In this document: positions 36,867-46,321 of the stretch, in pieces | How the letters are laid out: each line of letters opens with the position of its first letter | Numbering within the stretch: the first letter of the stretch is position 1 | Origin: Hyphomicrobiales bacterium | GTDB taxonomy: Bacteria; Pseudomonadota; Alphaproteobacteria; Rhizobiales; Rhizobiaceae | Length of the DNA stretch: 64,000 nucleotides | Assembly: GCA_900489925.1 (NCBI GenBank) | Contig: UEHQ01000012.1 | Location: forward strand, 434,001-498,000 | Reading direction: 5' to 3' | Program-made: the position numbers and the translations under genes | The notes under the pieces: model-generated | Seen by the model: only the letters and a program-made list of their open reading frames with translations | What the model was told of the DNA's origin: nothing | Databases searched by the model: none

Positions 36867-38014
36867 CACGTATGGTCAACTTCGACATCGTTCACGAGCG
36901 TCGCGGCACCGGCAGCTCCAAATGGAGCAAATATCCGGGCGATGTCCTGCCCATGTGGGTTGCCGACATGGACTTTCCCGCAGCGCCCGAAATTGTCGAT
37001 GCGATCCGCAACCGCCTTGAGCATCCGCTGCTCGGCTACGGTGTCGCACGCGACGAGCTGCGCGCGCAAATCGTTGCCGACATGCAGGAGAAGTTCAACT
37101 GGACGATCCTTCCGGAAGAGATCGTCTTCCTGCCAGGCGTAGAACCGGGCTTTAACATGGCGCTGAAGGCGATGCTTCAGCCCGGCGACGGCGTTCTGGT
37201 ACAGACGCCGGTCTATCGTCCGATCCTCAATGCGCCGGCGCATTGGGGCTTGAAGCGGATCGAGGCACCGCTCACTGCAACCGCTGCCGGCTATGCCATG
37301 GATAGGGACGCCTTCGCCCGCAAACTCGCCCAGTCAAAGGCCCTTCTCCTCTGTAACCCGCAGAACCCGACTGGCAAGGTCTTCACCAAGGAAGAGCTGA
37401 CCGACATCGCCGCGCTTTGCCGCCGAAACGATACGCTCATCATCTCCGACGAGATCCATTGCGAACTGCTCTTCGACGGACGTCATCACATCCCGATCGC
37501 AAGCATTTCCGACGATGCAGCGGAACGCACCATCACGCTGATGGCCGCAAGCAAGACCTACAATATTGCCGGCCTGAAGACTGCATTCGCGATCATCAAG
37601 AACAAGGCGATGCGCGAGACATTCGCGCAATCGCGGCTCGGCATGGTCGACAGCGTCAATATCCTCGGGCTGGAGGCGACGCTTGCGGCACTCTCAAGCG
37701 CCGGCAAGTGGAAGACGGACATGCTGTCGTATATCGCAGCCAACCGCGATCATCTGTCGGCAGAGATCGCCCGTCGCTTCCCCTCGATCGGCCTTATCAA
37801 GGCGGAAGGCACGTTCCTGGCCTGGCTCGACTGCACGGCGCTCGGACTTTCGCCGGATCCGCAAACGCACTTCCTCGACCAAGGCAAGGTCGGGTTCAGC
37901 GCCGGCTCCGAATTCGGCGACGGCTACGGCAATTTCATCCGCTTCAACTTCGGTTGCCCACGGCAACTGCTCGACGACGCTTTGGACCGGATGGAGCAAG
38001 CGCTAGAGGCGTAG
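36863..38014 (+). CDS. PLP-dependent aminotransferase / C-S lyase, MalY/PatB family
   Basis: 383 residues of the fold-type I class. Opens KYPGDVLPMWVADMDFPAAPEI, the MalY/PatB hallmark; PLP residues Asp196 (ISDEIHCELLF) and Lys231 (MAASKTYNIAGLK). Family members cleave cystathionine or other S-substituted cysteines to thiol, pyruvate and ammonia. Overlaps the SDR stop by ATGA; last gene of the operon. A C-S lyase here and the rhodanese upstream point to a sulfur-containing amino compound as substrate (inference). Confidence 0.9.
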   Translation: MTRMVNFDIVHERRGTGSSKWSKYPGDVLPMWVADMDFPAAPEIVDAIRNRLEHPLLGYGVARDELRAQIVADMQEKFNWTILPEEIVFLPGVEPGFNMALKAMLQPGDGVLVQTPVYRPILNAPAHWGLKRIEAPLTATAAGYAMDRDAFARKLAQSKALLLCNPQNPTGKVFTKEELTDIAALCRRNDTLIISDEIHCELLFDGRHHIPIASISDDAAERTITLMAASKTYNIAGLKTAFAIIKNKAMRETFAQSRLGMVDSVNILGLEATLAALSSAGKWKTDMLSYIAANRDHLSAEIARRFPSIGLIKAEGTFLAWLDCTALGLSPDPQTHFLDQGKVGFSAGSEFGDGYGNFIRFNFGCPRQLLDDALDRMEQALEA

Positions 38015-38058
38015 CAACTCGCAGCCGGTGTAACGGGTATCCAAATGTCCTATCCCTC

Positions 38059-39366
38059 TCACTGCGGATAGGGCAACCCATATCTGTCGCGTATCGTTCG
38101 CCCCTCATATTGGCGCGGATAGACGTTCCGATCCTGAAGGATCGGGATGACCTTGTCGACGAACTCGATGATATCATCCGGCGCCCGAGGCGGTTGCAGC
38201 GTGTAGCCGTCCACCGTGCCGTCTTCCCATAGATCGATCATCTCTGCGGCCACCTCTTCGGCCGTGCCAAGCAGAAGCCGGTGGTGGCCTTCGGAGCGGC
38301 GAACCGCCTGGCGAGCCGTCAACTTCTCATGCTGCAACAAGTCGGAAAGCCCAAGCCCCATCCCCACGGCCTGCTGCCTGTTTGGATCGGGTACGAAACG
38401 TTCGTAGTCCAGCACGGCATCCGGATCGAAACGCTCACGGTCCAATCCATGCTCGCGCACGAAACGGTCTAGCAGGCCATCTTCCGATCCCGTCCCACTG
38501 TAAAGCTCGTGCTTGCGCAGAGCCTCCTTGCGGTCCTCACCCAGGATGACGACGAGGCCGGGGACTATACGGATACCAGATGGATCCCTGCCGAGCGAAA
38601 CGGCCTTCTCGCGAACCTTGTTGCCGAAGGCTTTCCCTGCGGGTTTGGAAAGGATGTTGCAGTAGATGATTTCGCCGTGCCGCGCCGCAAGCTCGATGCC
38701 GCCGTCCGATGCGCCCGCCTGGGCGATGACGGGATGGCCCTGTGGGCCGCGCGGGACATTGAGGGGACCGCGCACCTGGAAGATGGCGTCGTCATGATCG
38801 ATAGCAACGGCGCTCGTGCTATCCCAGAAGCGATCGGGCGAAACCTCACCTTCGCGGCGTGGGTCCCAACTCGCCCACAGCTTCTTCGCCACATCGAGAA
38901 ACTCGGTCGCACGCGCATAACGCTCGTTGCGTGGCGGAAGCGCCGCACTGCCGAAGTTGGCGGCGACGTTAGGATTGAACGACGAGACGATATTGACGAT
39001 CAGGCGCCCGCCCGAAACGATATCGAGCGACTGGGTGCGCCGCGCGAAGTTATAGGGCGAATTGTAGGTAGACGAGACCGTGACGACAAAGCCGATATCG
39101 GGCACCTGCGCGGCCAGCGCCGTGCACAGGATCAGCGGATCGATCGTGTGGAAGGGGCGTCCGAGCGGTTCCGTCATCAGCGCCGGATGGTCTGAAAAGA
39201 ATACAGCGTCGAACAGCCCCTTGCGGGCGATTTCCGCCAGGCGCCGGTAATAGGCGGGATCGTTGATATCGTGCCGATCGCCGCTGCGATATTTCCATGC
39301 ATTCGTGAGATAGCCGGTGGAATTCAGACCGACATTGAGGTTCATGCGACGTTTTTGAATGCTCAT
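38059..39366 (-). CDS. LLM class flavin monooxygenase, NtaA/SnaA/DszA family
   Basis: 435 residues, the usual length for NtaA/SnaA/DszA enzymes. (beta/alpha)8 luciferase-like barrel: KRRMNLNVGLNSTGY start, DAVFFSDHPAL, SLDIVSGGRLIVNIVSSFNPNVAANFG, GHPVIAQAGASDGGIELAARHGE, GTAEEVAAEMIDLWEDGTVDGYTL. Such enzymes use reduced FMN from a separate reductase. Coupled to a DszC-like gene by ATGA. Last gene of the operon beginning with the SBP at 43411. Likely oxidises a C-S or C-N bond in an organosulfur compound. Confidence 0.92.
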   Translation of the reverse strand: MSIQKRRMNLNVGLNSTGYLTNAWKYRSGDRHDINDPAYYRRLAEIARKGLFDAVFFSDHPALMTEPLGRPFHTIDPLILCTALAAQVPDIGFVVTVSSTYNSPYNFARRTQSLDIVSGGRLIVNIVSSFNPNVAANFGSAALPPRNERYARATEFLDVAKKLWASWDPRREGEVSPDRFWDSTSAVAIDHDDAIFQVRGPLNVPRGPQGHPVIAQAGASDGGIELAARHGEIIYCNILSKPAGKAFGNKVREKAVSLGRDPSGIRIVPGLVVILGEDRKEALRKHELYSGTGSEDGLLDRFVREHGLDRERFDPDAVLDYERFVPDPNRQQAVGMGLGLSDLLQHEKLTARQAVRRSEGHHRLLLGTAEEVAAEMIDLWEDGTVDGYTLQPPRAPDDIIEFVDKVIPILQDRNVYPRQYEGRTIRDRYGLPYPQ

Positions 39367-40616
39367 GCGCCGGTCCGTTCTGCCTGTTCTTCTCTTGCAA
39401 CGCCCACGCCCGCCTGCGGGCCCGGAATCGTGCCGTTGACGGCGAAGTCACCGACGATGCGATCGTGGTAGATGCGCGGATTGTGGGACGCGATGGTGCG
39501 GGCGTTGCGCCAATGGCGGTCAAGACCGTGGCCGCGCTTGGCGGCGGATGCACCCAACGCATCGAACAGCACCGTGCTGGCATCAAGGATCAGGGAGGTG
39601 ACGACGGTGACCGACTGGCTGACCTCTAGTTCGGCATTGCGGCCGGCAAGGGCGATCTGCTCCCGATCGCCGCCTTGATTGGCCTCGTAGGCGCTCTGCA
39701 GCGCCTTTGCCGCCTGGAGAACGATCGCACCGGCGCTATAGGCGGCGCCCCGCACCTTCCCCACCACCTGCTGGACCTGCGCGTCCTGAGCCGATCGGGA
39801 CGCGTTGCCCCGACTGTAAACTCGCTTTCGGGCAGCCACATGCCGCGCCAGATCGTTTGCCGCAGCGCGACCGATGCCGGCGAGCGAGGCAAGATGGACC
39901 AATTGGAAGAACCCGCCGGAATAGCTGAAACGCACCGCGCTCGGCTTGATCAACTCGTCGGCGATCTCGACATCGCGGAAACGGGCGGTGCCGCTCGCCG
40001 TCAGCGATTGGCCGAACCCATCCCAGTCGTCGACGATTTCAACACCCTGCGCCGATGTCGGCACCAGCGCGCCGATCGGCTGCCCGTCCCCGTCGATCGC
40101 GCCGAGCGTGATCCAGTCCGCGTAAAGCGAGCCGGTGGTGTAGAATTTCTCGCCGTCGAGCCGCCAGTTGGCGCCATTGCGGACTAGGCGCGTCGAGTAG
40201 CTGCCGAGCGGCGTATCGCCGAGTTCGGAAAACCCGCTTCCGACCGTCTCGCCCTGCCCGAGCCTCTTCAGCCAGGCATCGCGCCAGGCGCTGTCGGGCG
40301 CCTTCAGCAGATCCTCGGTGAAGCCGAAGTGGCTGCGATAAGCGTTGGTGAGGTTCGGATCGGCCGCGGCAAGCTCGATGATAAGGCCGAAAAGCTCCGG
40401 CAGGGTCGCGCCCAGGCCTCCCCAGGCGATCGGCAACCGCAGCCGCGAAAAGCCCGATGTCTTCAGCCACTCGTAGGCATCAAAGGGCAATTCATGTGCG
40501 AGGTCGCGGTCGACAGCCCGCTCGGCGATGCGCGCGAATACGGGCCTGAAGGTCTGCGCGAGACGCTCGAAGCGCTCGCTCGGCGGTGCGCCCCAGGCCC
40601 CATTGATATCAGTCAT
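39363..40616 (-). CDS. Acyl-CoA dehydrogenase-fold flavoprotein, DszC/SfnB-like
   Basis: 417 residues with the three ACAD domains: helical N-terminus (LPFDAYEWLKTSGFSRLRLPIAWGG), beta domain (WRLDGEKFYTTGSLYADWI, VEIVDDWDGFGQSLTASGTARFRDVEI) and C-terminal helices ending DRHWRNARTIASHNPRIYHDRIVGDF. The WDGxGQ..TASGT and HWRNxRT...HNP phrases are typical of the dibenzothiophene-monooxygenase-like branch rather than fatty-acid dehydrogenases. Operon with SBP, rhodanese and LLM enzyme. Confidence 0.9.
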   Translation of the reverse strand: MTDINGAWGAPPSERFERLAQTFRPVFARIAERAVDRDLAHELPFDAYEWLKTSGFSRLRLPIAWGGLGATLPELFGLIIELAAADPNLTNAYRSHFGFTEDLLKAPDSAWRDAWLKRLGQGETVGSGFSELGDTPLGSYSTRLVRNGANWRLDGEKFYTTGSLYADWITLGAIDGDGQPIGALVPTSAQGVEIVDDWDGFGQSLTASGTARFRDVEIADELIKPSAVRFSYSGGFFQLVHLASLAGIGRAAANDLARHVAARKRVYSRGNASRSAQDAQVQQVVGKVRGAAYSAGAIVLQAAKALQSAYEANQGGDREQIALAGRNAELEVSQSVTVVTSLILDASTVLFDALGASAAKRGHGLDRHWRNARTIASHNPRIYHDRIVGDFAVNGTIPGPQAGVGVAREEQAERTGA

Positions 40617-40642
40617 GACGTTGTTTCCTGTTTACAGCCGCA

Positions 40643-40668
40643 ATACCGCCGGCTAACGACGGCGGTAT
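40643..40668 (-). terminator. Intra-operon hairpin
   Basis: ATACCGCCG, eight-base loop, CGGCGGTAT, in the 92-base gap between the rhodanese and DszC-like genes. No T-run; probably a processing or attenuation element. Confidence 0.4.
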
Positions 40669-40708
40669 CCAAAGCTCGATTCCCGTTCCGGCCAAGGCGA
40701 GCGTCGCC

Positions 40709-41794
40709 TCAGGCGGCCGCCCGGTCTTCCGCCTCGAAATCGTGAAGCAGGATCGTGATTTCGTACCCACGGCGGGCGAGCCAATGGGCGACGATGCGAG
40801 CGCGTGAACCCAGCAGATCATCGACCAAGACGACGCGGGCGCCACGCACGGCGATCGTCCGGTAGGCCACGCCGAGAAGCTGCCCGCCCTCCGACGAGAT
40901 CGATCCAGCAAGGCTCGCGCGCGCGAACTCTTCTGGCGTTCGGACATCAAGCAGGTAGGTGGTGCGCGCCGGATCGGCGGTCCATCGCTCGGCGGTCTGC
41001 CGATCGATGAACGTCAGTCCATCGCTTGCAGAAAGGCTATCGCCGCGCTCGCTTGCGAATTGGCGGGCCTCTTCGCTTGGGTCGCCGTAAGATGCCGTGC
41101 GGCCGGTCTCCAGTTCGAAACCCGCATCCGTCCAGCCGCGCGTACCGTCGTCGAGATAGGAGACGGCGTTGGCGACACCGGCATCGATCAGCGTCTGCGC
41201 TCCGAGAATAGCGCGCGGCAGGCCGGCGCAGGAAACGACGACCTTAGTGTCCTTGGAAGGGACGAGGTCCTTGAAGCGCAGCAGCAATTCGGCCCCGGGC
41301 ACGCCGACGGCGCCCGGCACATGAGCCTTCTCGTATTCGGCAAGCGTGCGCGTATCCAGCACGATGACATCCGTTCCCCGATCACGGAGCGTCTTTAGTT
41401 CCGCAGCGGATGTTACCGGCGTCTGCCTCTCCTCGCGCACCTTGGTGACGAAGGGAACGCTCGGAATATCGAATGTCGGAAGCTCCTTGCCACCATCCAC
41501 CCAGGCGGGAATGCCGCCTTTCAGGAAATGGATGTCCGTCCAGCCCGCTTGCCGCAAACGGCTGACCGCCGCTTCGGCAGTGTCGTCGCCGCCATCGACC
41601 AGAACCGTGCGGACGACCCGACGCGGCACGAAGCGGTCGAGTTCGGCTTCCAGTCGCTCGGCCGGCAGGTTGGTCGCAAACAGCGGCGACGCATAGCCGA
41701 CGTCCTCGGCCGGGCGGATATCAAGCACCGCCAGTTCCAGCCCATCGCCCAGCCAACCGATCAATGTGGCCTTTTCTATCAAATATTTAGTCAT
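40709..41794 (-). CDS. Three-domain rhodanese-like sulfurtransferase
   Basis: 361 residues forming three rhodanese modules (about 1-110, 125-235, 255-361). Only the middle one has the persulfide Cys (Cys189 in VVVSCAGLPRAI); the first has Asp (LVDGGDDTAEA) and the third Asp (VLVDDLLGSRA) at that place. AGGAAAC precedes the ATG; 18 bases after the SBP. Within a desulfurisation cluster it may channel or detoxify released sulfur, sulfite or thiosulfate (inference). Confidence 0.88.
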   Translation of the reverse strand: MTKYLIEKATLIGWLGDGLELAVLDIRPAEDVGYASPLFATNLPAERLEAELDRFVPRRVVRTVLVDGGDDTAEAAVSRLRQAGWTDIHFLKGGIPAWVDGGKELPTFDIPSVPFVTKVREERQTPVTSAAELKTLRDRGTDVIVLDTRTLAEYEKAHVPGAVGVPGAELLLRFKDLVPSKDTKVVVSCAGLPRAILGAQTLIDAGVANAVSYLDDGTRGWTDAGFELETGRTASYGDPSEEARQFASERGDSLSASDGLTFIDRQTAERWTADPARTTYLLDVRTPEEFARASLAGSISSEGGQLLGVAYRTIAVRGARVVLVDDLLGSRARIVAHWLARRGYEITILLHDFEAEDRAAA

Positions 41795-41812
41795 GTTTCC
41801 TGTTCCTCGATA

Positions 41813-43411
41813 TCAAGCGTTCGGGTCGAGCCACAGGTCGCCGAAGCTCCAGTTGAGCCCCTGCGATCCCGTGACGTAGTTCTTCACCCGCTTGTTGGCG
41901 ACGATCTGGGCGCCGGCGGCGACGAGGTCGACGGAGGCCACTTCGTCGTGGATCAGATGCTGGAACTTGCTCCACACCTCCCAGCGCTTCTTCTCGTCCG
42001 GCTCGGTCGCGGCCGCCTCGAGCAATTCGTCCGCCTTGGCGTTCGAATAGTGGCTCGCATTGGAGAACGGCAGGCCGATCTTGAAGTTCTTGCTCCAATA
42101 GGCGCGCTGGATACCGAGCGACGGATCGAAGGTGTTGGAGAGCGACTCCACCACCAGATCGAAGGCGCGGTCTGTGTAGACGGTCTTCAGGAAGGTCGGC
42201 AGGTCGTATTTCTTGATCTCGATGCCGACGCCGACCTTCTCCAGCTGGCTCTTCAGCACGTCTGCGTAGCCCTGCGGCAGGTAGGAATTATAGGTCAGCC
42301 TCAGATCGAAGCGCTTGCCATCGGCCTTGCGCGGATAGCCCGCCTCGTCCAGCAGCTTCTCGGCGGCGGCCGTATCATATGGATGAGCGACGACGCTCTT
42401 GTCGTACCACTGCGGCAGGGCGGTGCTCACAGGGCTCGGCGACACCTGCGCGTAGCCATAGAGCGCGACGTCGACGATCTCCTGCAGGTTGATCGCCTGG
42501 GCGATGGCGAGCCTGACCTCGCGCTTGGCAAACAGCGGATTGTCGTAGTTGAAGAACAGCTGCTGCTGCGGACCGGAATAGGCATAGGTGGTGGTGTCGA
42601 CGATGAGGCTTGGGATCTGCGTCAGCCGGTCCAGATCGGCGAGCGGCACCGGATTGTCGCCGATATCGGCCTCGCCCGTTTCAAGCGCCGCCGACCGCGC
42701 GGCCGGGTCGGTGACGACGCGCAGGATGATGCGGTCGAGATAGGGCTTGCCCGCATCCCAGTAATCGGGGTTGCGCTCGAAGATCAGATGGCTGCCAGCC
42801 ACCCATTCGGTCAGCTTGAAGGGGCCGGTGCCGATCGCGGTCTGCAGCGTCTGCCCGTCGCCAGGCGCCACCTTCTCGAAGATGTGCTTCGGCACGATCG
42901 GCGATTCCGAGCTCGACTGCGCCGCGAGCAGGAAGGGAGCGGGCTTCGACAGGACGATGACGGCCGTGAGCGGATCGGGCGTCTCGACCGCCAAGACGTT
43001 CTGGTAGGTGATGCGGCCGCGCGGATGTGCCTCCTTGAGCCGAAAGATAGAGAAGGCGACGTCGTCGGAGGTGAAGTCCTTGCCGTCGTGCCACTTCACG
43101 CCCTTGCGGAGCTTGAAGGTGTAGCGAAGATTGTCGTCGGAAACCGACCATTCCGTTGCCAGCAGCGGCTGCGGCTTGACGTCGAGATCGAACGTCAACA
43201 AGCCCTCCACGATCTTAGGCCCGATCGCCTGGCCGGTGCCTGACGAGGTGTTGATGGCGAAGAGTGCGTTGCCCGGGTCCACCCGGTAGAGCCAGTTCAA
43301 GGTGCCGCCCGTTGCCGGCGCGGCGCTCTGTCCGAAGGCGATCGACGGGAGCAAGGTGCTGGCGCTCGCAAGCAACATCAGCTGGTTGAAACTGCGACGG
43401 TTGATGGACAC
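41813..43411 (-). CDS. ABC transporter substrate-binding protein, family 5 (receptor 1)
   Basis: 532 residues. N-terminus MSINRRSFNQLMLLASASTLLPSIAFGQ has twin Arg and fits a Tat or Sec signal. Family 5 core: IVEGLLTFDLDVKPQPLLATEWSVS, KLRKGVKWHDGKDFTSDDVAFS, GTGPFKLTEWVAGSHLIFERNPDYWD. Starts with GTG, GAGGAG eight bases upstream. Paralogue of the SBPs at 49208 and 59945. No permease in its own operon, so it presumably docks on the transporter at 55770-59668. Confidence 0.92.
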   Translation of the reverse strand: MSINRRSFNQLMLLASASTLLPSIAFGQSAAPATGGTLNWLYRVDPGNALFAINTSSGTGQAIGPKIVEGLLTFDLDVKPQPLLATEWSVSDDNLRYTFKLRKGVKWHDGKDFTSDDVAFSIFRLKEAHPRGRITYQNVLAVETPDPLTAVIVLSKPAPFLLAAQSSSESPIVPKHIFEKVAPGDGQTLQTAIGTGPFKLTEWVAGSHLIFERNPDYWDAGKPYLDRIILRVVTDPAARSAALETGEADIGDNPVPLADLDRLTQIPSLIVDTTTYAYSGPQQQLFFNYDNPLFAKREVRLAIAQAINLQEIVDVALYGYAQVSPSPVSTALPQWYDKSVVAHPYDTAAAEKLLDEAGYPRKADGKRFDLRLTYNSYLPQGYADVLKSQLEKVGVGIEIKKYDLPTFLKTVYTDRAFDLVVESLSNTFDPSLGIQRAYWSKNFKIGLPFSNASHYSNAKADELLEAAATEPDEKKRWEVWSKFQHLIHDEVASVDLVAAGAQIVANKRVKNYVTGSQGLNWSFGDLWLDPNA

Positions 43412-43762
43412 GCGAGAGCTCCTCTTTGGTTGGGTTTTGGTCCGCTGAGGGGGAGCTTCAGTGCTGCGTTCGAAAAGGCGAAGTCAAAGTTTCTTCTCGC
43501 CGGGGAAAGAAAAATTGCATTCGAAAGGCTGTTCGCAGGCAGCCCGATACAGAGGAAAAGCTGCTCAATTTCGATCCTTCGACAGGATGAGGTTTCGCCG
43601 AAGAGCACGCCGGCGAAACGGGAAGATCCAGCACTCCGTCGAAAGAATTTCTTTCCGCGAAATCAACCAGATATTTCTGGACTTGAACGGCCGGCCAGCC
43701 AACCGTTGACGGGAAATAGCGGGGGTATGCGCCCCTTCTTACCGTCATTTCCCGGAGGCAAT
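43412..43762. promoter_or_regulatory. Divergent promoter region of the two desulfurisation operons
   Basis: Separates the SBP 1 operon (-) from the DszC-like operon (+). AT-richer than its flanks, with a perfect dyad at 43641 and a purine/pyrimidine-mirror stretch TTCTCGCCGGGGAAAGAAA at 43492-43510. A similar T/C-rich, GC-centred, A/G-rich arrangement occurs near 49097-49125, upstream of SBP 2. No gene seen. Confidence 0.45.
43641..43655. promoter_or_regulatory. Perfect 7-bp dyad GAAAGAA-T-TTCTTTC
   Basis: Inverted repeat of seven bases around a single T, about 110 bases before the DszC-like start. Plausible operator; the protein is unknown (the LysR regulator at 47913 is a candidate). Confidence 0.35.
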
Positions 43763-44941
43763 ATGCCGTTCGAAACAGATGCCGACGACACGCTGCTGGC
43801 AAAGGCGAGCGAACTGCGCCAGGCGTTTCATCTCGATGCCGTCGAGAGAGACAAACAGGGCGGCAGGCCCGTAGAACAGATCAGGCTGCTGAAGCAAAGC
43901 GGGCTCCCCTCGGCGCAGATCGCCAGGGAGTACGGCGGCCAGAGCGCCTCCTGGCTGACGATCCTGCGCATCGTCAGGGAATTCGCCAAGACCGACGGAT
44001 CGCTCGCTCATCTCTTCGGCTATCACCACCTGCCGCTCAACCTCATTCTGTTTCGCGGCTCCGCGGCGCAGAAAGAGAAGTGGCTGACCGGTTCAGCGGC
44101 CGGCAACTGGATCTGGAGCAATTCCGGCAACGCTTTGTCGAAGACGTCGAGCGGCGAAAGAACCGCCACGGGCTGGATCATCAACGGCAGCCGTCCCTTC
44201 TCCTCCGGTTCGCATGTCGCCGATTACATCCAGATCTCCTGGGAGAACGCTGATGGCGCGCGACTGACCGCCGCCGTCCCCGCCGACCGCGACGGTATCG
44301 TCATCGAGAACGACTGGGACGGCATCGGCCAGCGGCAGACCGGAAGCGGCACGGTGCGTTTCGTCAATCTCAAGGTTCAGGACGACGAGCTGATTAGCTC
44401 GCCGGACGTGCCGCTGACGCCATATTCCTCCCTGACATCGCTCCTGCAGCAGAGCGTTCTGCTCAATGTCTTCGTCGGCAGCGCGCAAGGGATACTGGAA
44501 GAAGGCCGCGACTATACGACGACGAGTTCGCGGCCCTGGATTTATTCCGGCGTTGAACGACACATCGATGATCCCTGGATCAAGCGCCAATACGGTGACC
44601 TCTATATCCGCGCCCTGGCGGCAACGGAACTCGCCGACAAGGCGGCCCGCAGCCTCGATGCGGCCTATGCCGAGGGTCCGTCGCTGACCGCAGCCGACCG
44701 TGGCGCGGCCGCGATCGATATCGCAACCGCCAACGTCTATGCCGGCGAGGTCGGGCTTGCCGTCTCCAGCGAGGTCTTCGAGGTCATGGGCGCCCGTTCG
44801 GCGACCACGGCCAACGGCTTCGACCGCTTCTGGCGAAACGTCAGGACCCATACGCTTCACAATCCCGCCGAGTACAAGAAACGCACCGTCGGCACATGGC
44901 TGCTGACCGGCGAATTCCCCGTGCCGGCCATCTATCGCTGA
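43763..44941 (+). CDS. DszC-like acyl-CoA dehydrogenase-fold flavoprotein
   Basis: 392 residues from the ATG at 43763 (GGAGG in front); the frame open further upstream is not protein-like. Features: VERDKQGGRPVEQIRLLKQSGLPSAQ, REFAKTDGSLAHLFGYHHL, INGSRPFSSGSHVADYIQISW, ENDWDGIGQRQTGSGTVRF, FDRFWRNVRTHTLHNPAEYK. Close paralogue of the protein at 46677. This branch includes DszC and SfnB-type monooxygenases needing external FMNH2. First gene of a four-gene operon. Confidence 0.9.
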   Translation: MPFETDADDTLLAKASELRQAFHLDAVERDKQGGRPVEQIRLLKQSGLPSAQIAREYGGQSASWLTILRIVREFAKTDGSLAHLFGYHHLPLNLILFRGSAAQKEKWLTGSAAGNWIWSNSGNALSKTSSGERTATGWIINGSRPFSSGSHVADYIQISWENADGARLTAAVPADRDGIVIENDWDGIGQRQTGSGTVRFVNLKVQDDELISSPDVPLTPYSSLTSLLQQSVLLNVFVGSAQGILEEGRDYTTTSSRPWIYSGVERHIDDPWIKRQYGDLYIRALAATELADKAARSLDAAYAEGPSLTAADRGAAAIDIATANVYAGEVGLAVSSEVFEVMGARSATTANGFDRFWRNVRTHTLHNPAEYKKRTVGTWLLTGEFPVPAIYR

Positions 44942-44952
44942 AAGGAACCGCA

Positions 44953-46311
44953 ATGGCGAAACGCAAGGACAAGATCAAGCTCGGCGCATTTTTGCTCTTT
45001 ACCGGGCACCACGTCGCCGCATGGCGTCATCCCAAGGCGTCGGTCGGCACCGAGTTCGAGAACTATTTGGAGCTTACCAAGCTCGCGGAAGCCGCGAAAT
45101 TCGACACTATTTTCTTTGCCGACGGCGTTGCCGCGCGCATCAAGGATGTGGAGGCGGCAAGCCGCAAGGCCCACAGCGGCGTCTATCCGTTCGAGCCGAT
45201 CACGCTGCTTTCTGCCCTATCATCCGTCACCCGCAATATCGGGCTGATCGCCACCGCCTCCACCAGCTACTCCGATCCCTACAATCTCGCCCGACAGTTC
45301 GGCTCGCTCGACCGACTGAGCGGCGGCCGCGCCGGCTGGAACCTCGTGACCTCATCCGACCCCGACGCCGCCTTCAATTTCGGCCATGAGGTGCAGATCC
45401 TCCATTCCGATCGCTACGAGCGAGCAGAGGAATTCGCCAATGTCGTGCTCGGCCTTTGGGACAGCTGGGAGGACGATGCCTTCTTGCGCGACCGGGAGAG
45501 CGGCCGCTACTTCGATCCCGCCAAGCTGCACCGGATCAACCATAGCGGCCGGCACTTCAAGGTGCGCGGGCCGCTCAACATTCCACGCTCGCCGCAGGGC
45601 CGGCCGGTTGTCGTCCAGGCGGGCGCCTCGGAACCCGGCAAGGAGCTTGCCGCCCGCACGGCGGAAGCAATCTTCGCCGCCCAGATCACGCTCGAGGAAG
45701 CGACCGGCTTCTATGCCGACGTCAAGGGTCGGCTTGCCAAATACGGCCGCTCGCATGACGACCTGAAAATCCTGCCCGGCATTTTCCCCGTTGTCGCCCG
45801 CACGCGATCGGAAGCCGAGGAGAAGTTCCAGTCGCTGCAGGAGCTCATCCAGCCGGAGGTCGGTCTGAACCTGATTTCGCAACTGTCGGGCGTCGACCTC
45901 AGGGACTATCCGCTCGATGGTCCGGTGCCTGAGAACCCACCTGCGACCAATGCCGGCAAGAGCCGGCAGGCGCTGGTTCTGGATCTTGCCCGCCGCGAGA
46001 ACCTGACGATCCGCCAGCTCTATCTGCGCATCGCCGGTGCGCGCGGCCATTGGCAGGTCGTCGGCACGCCTGATGATATCGCCGATCAGCTCGAGGAGCG
46101 CTTCGAAAACTACGGCGCCGACGGCTTCAACATCATGTCGCCGATCATGCCGGGCGGACTTTCCGATTTCATCGAGCTCGTGGTTCCGGAACTGCGTCGG
46201 CGCGGCCTCTTCCGCCATGAATACGAAGGTACCACGCTGCGCGAGAACCTTGGCCTCAAGCGCCCCGAAAACAGTCTCGCCGCCCGTGGCGGCGCCGTCG
46301 CGGCCGAGTGA
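44953..46311 (+). CDS. LLM class flavin monooxygenase, NtaA/SnaA/DszA family
   Basis: 452 residues. KIKLGAFLLFTGHHVAAWRHP opening, DTIFFADGVAAR, QFGSLDRLSGGRAGWNLVTSSDPDAAFNFG, GRPVVVQAGASEPGKELAARTAE, GTPDDIADQLEERFENYGADGFNIM. All are hallmarks of the DszA/NtaA subfamily. ATG at 44953 follows AAGGAA and lies 11 bases past the DszC-like stop. With the flanking DszC-like genes it forms a two-step oxygenation pair. Confidence 0.93.
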   Translation: MAKRKDKIKLGAFLLFTGHHVAAWRHPKASVGTEFENYLELTKLAEAAKFDTIFFADGVAARIKDVEAASRKAHSGVYPFEPITLLSALSSVTRNIGLIATASTSYSDPYNLARQFGSLDRLSGGRAGWNLVTSSDPDAAFNFGHEVQILHSDRYERAEEFANVVLGLWDSWEDDAFLRDRESGRYFDPAKLHRINHSGRHFKVRGPLNIPRSPQGRPVVVQAGASEPGKELAARTAEAIFAAQITLEEATGFYADVKGRLAKYGRSHDDLKILPGIFPVVARTRSEAEEKFQSLQELIQPEVGLNLISQLSGVDLRDYPLDGPVPENPPATNAGKSRQALVLDLARRENLTIRQLYLRIAGARGHWQVVGTPDDIADQLEERFENYGADGFNIMSPIMPGGLSDFIELVVPELRRRGLFRHEYEGTTLRENLGLKRPENSLAARGGAVAAE

Positions 46312-46321
46312 GGGGAACCAC

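Noticed and set aside
38049..38072. CCTATCC/GGATAGG pair as terminator between convergent genes
   Set aside because: Mostly inside the end of the LLM gene, with a ten-base loop and no T-run; too weak to list.
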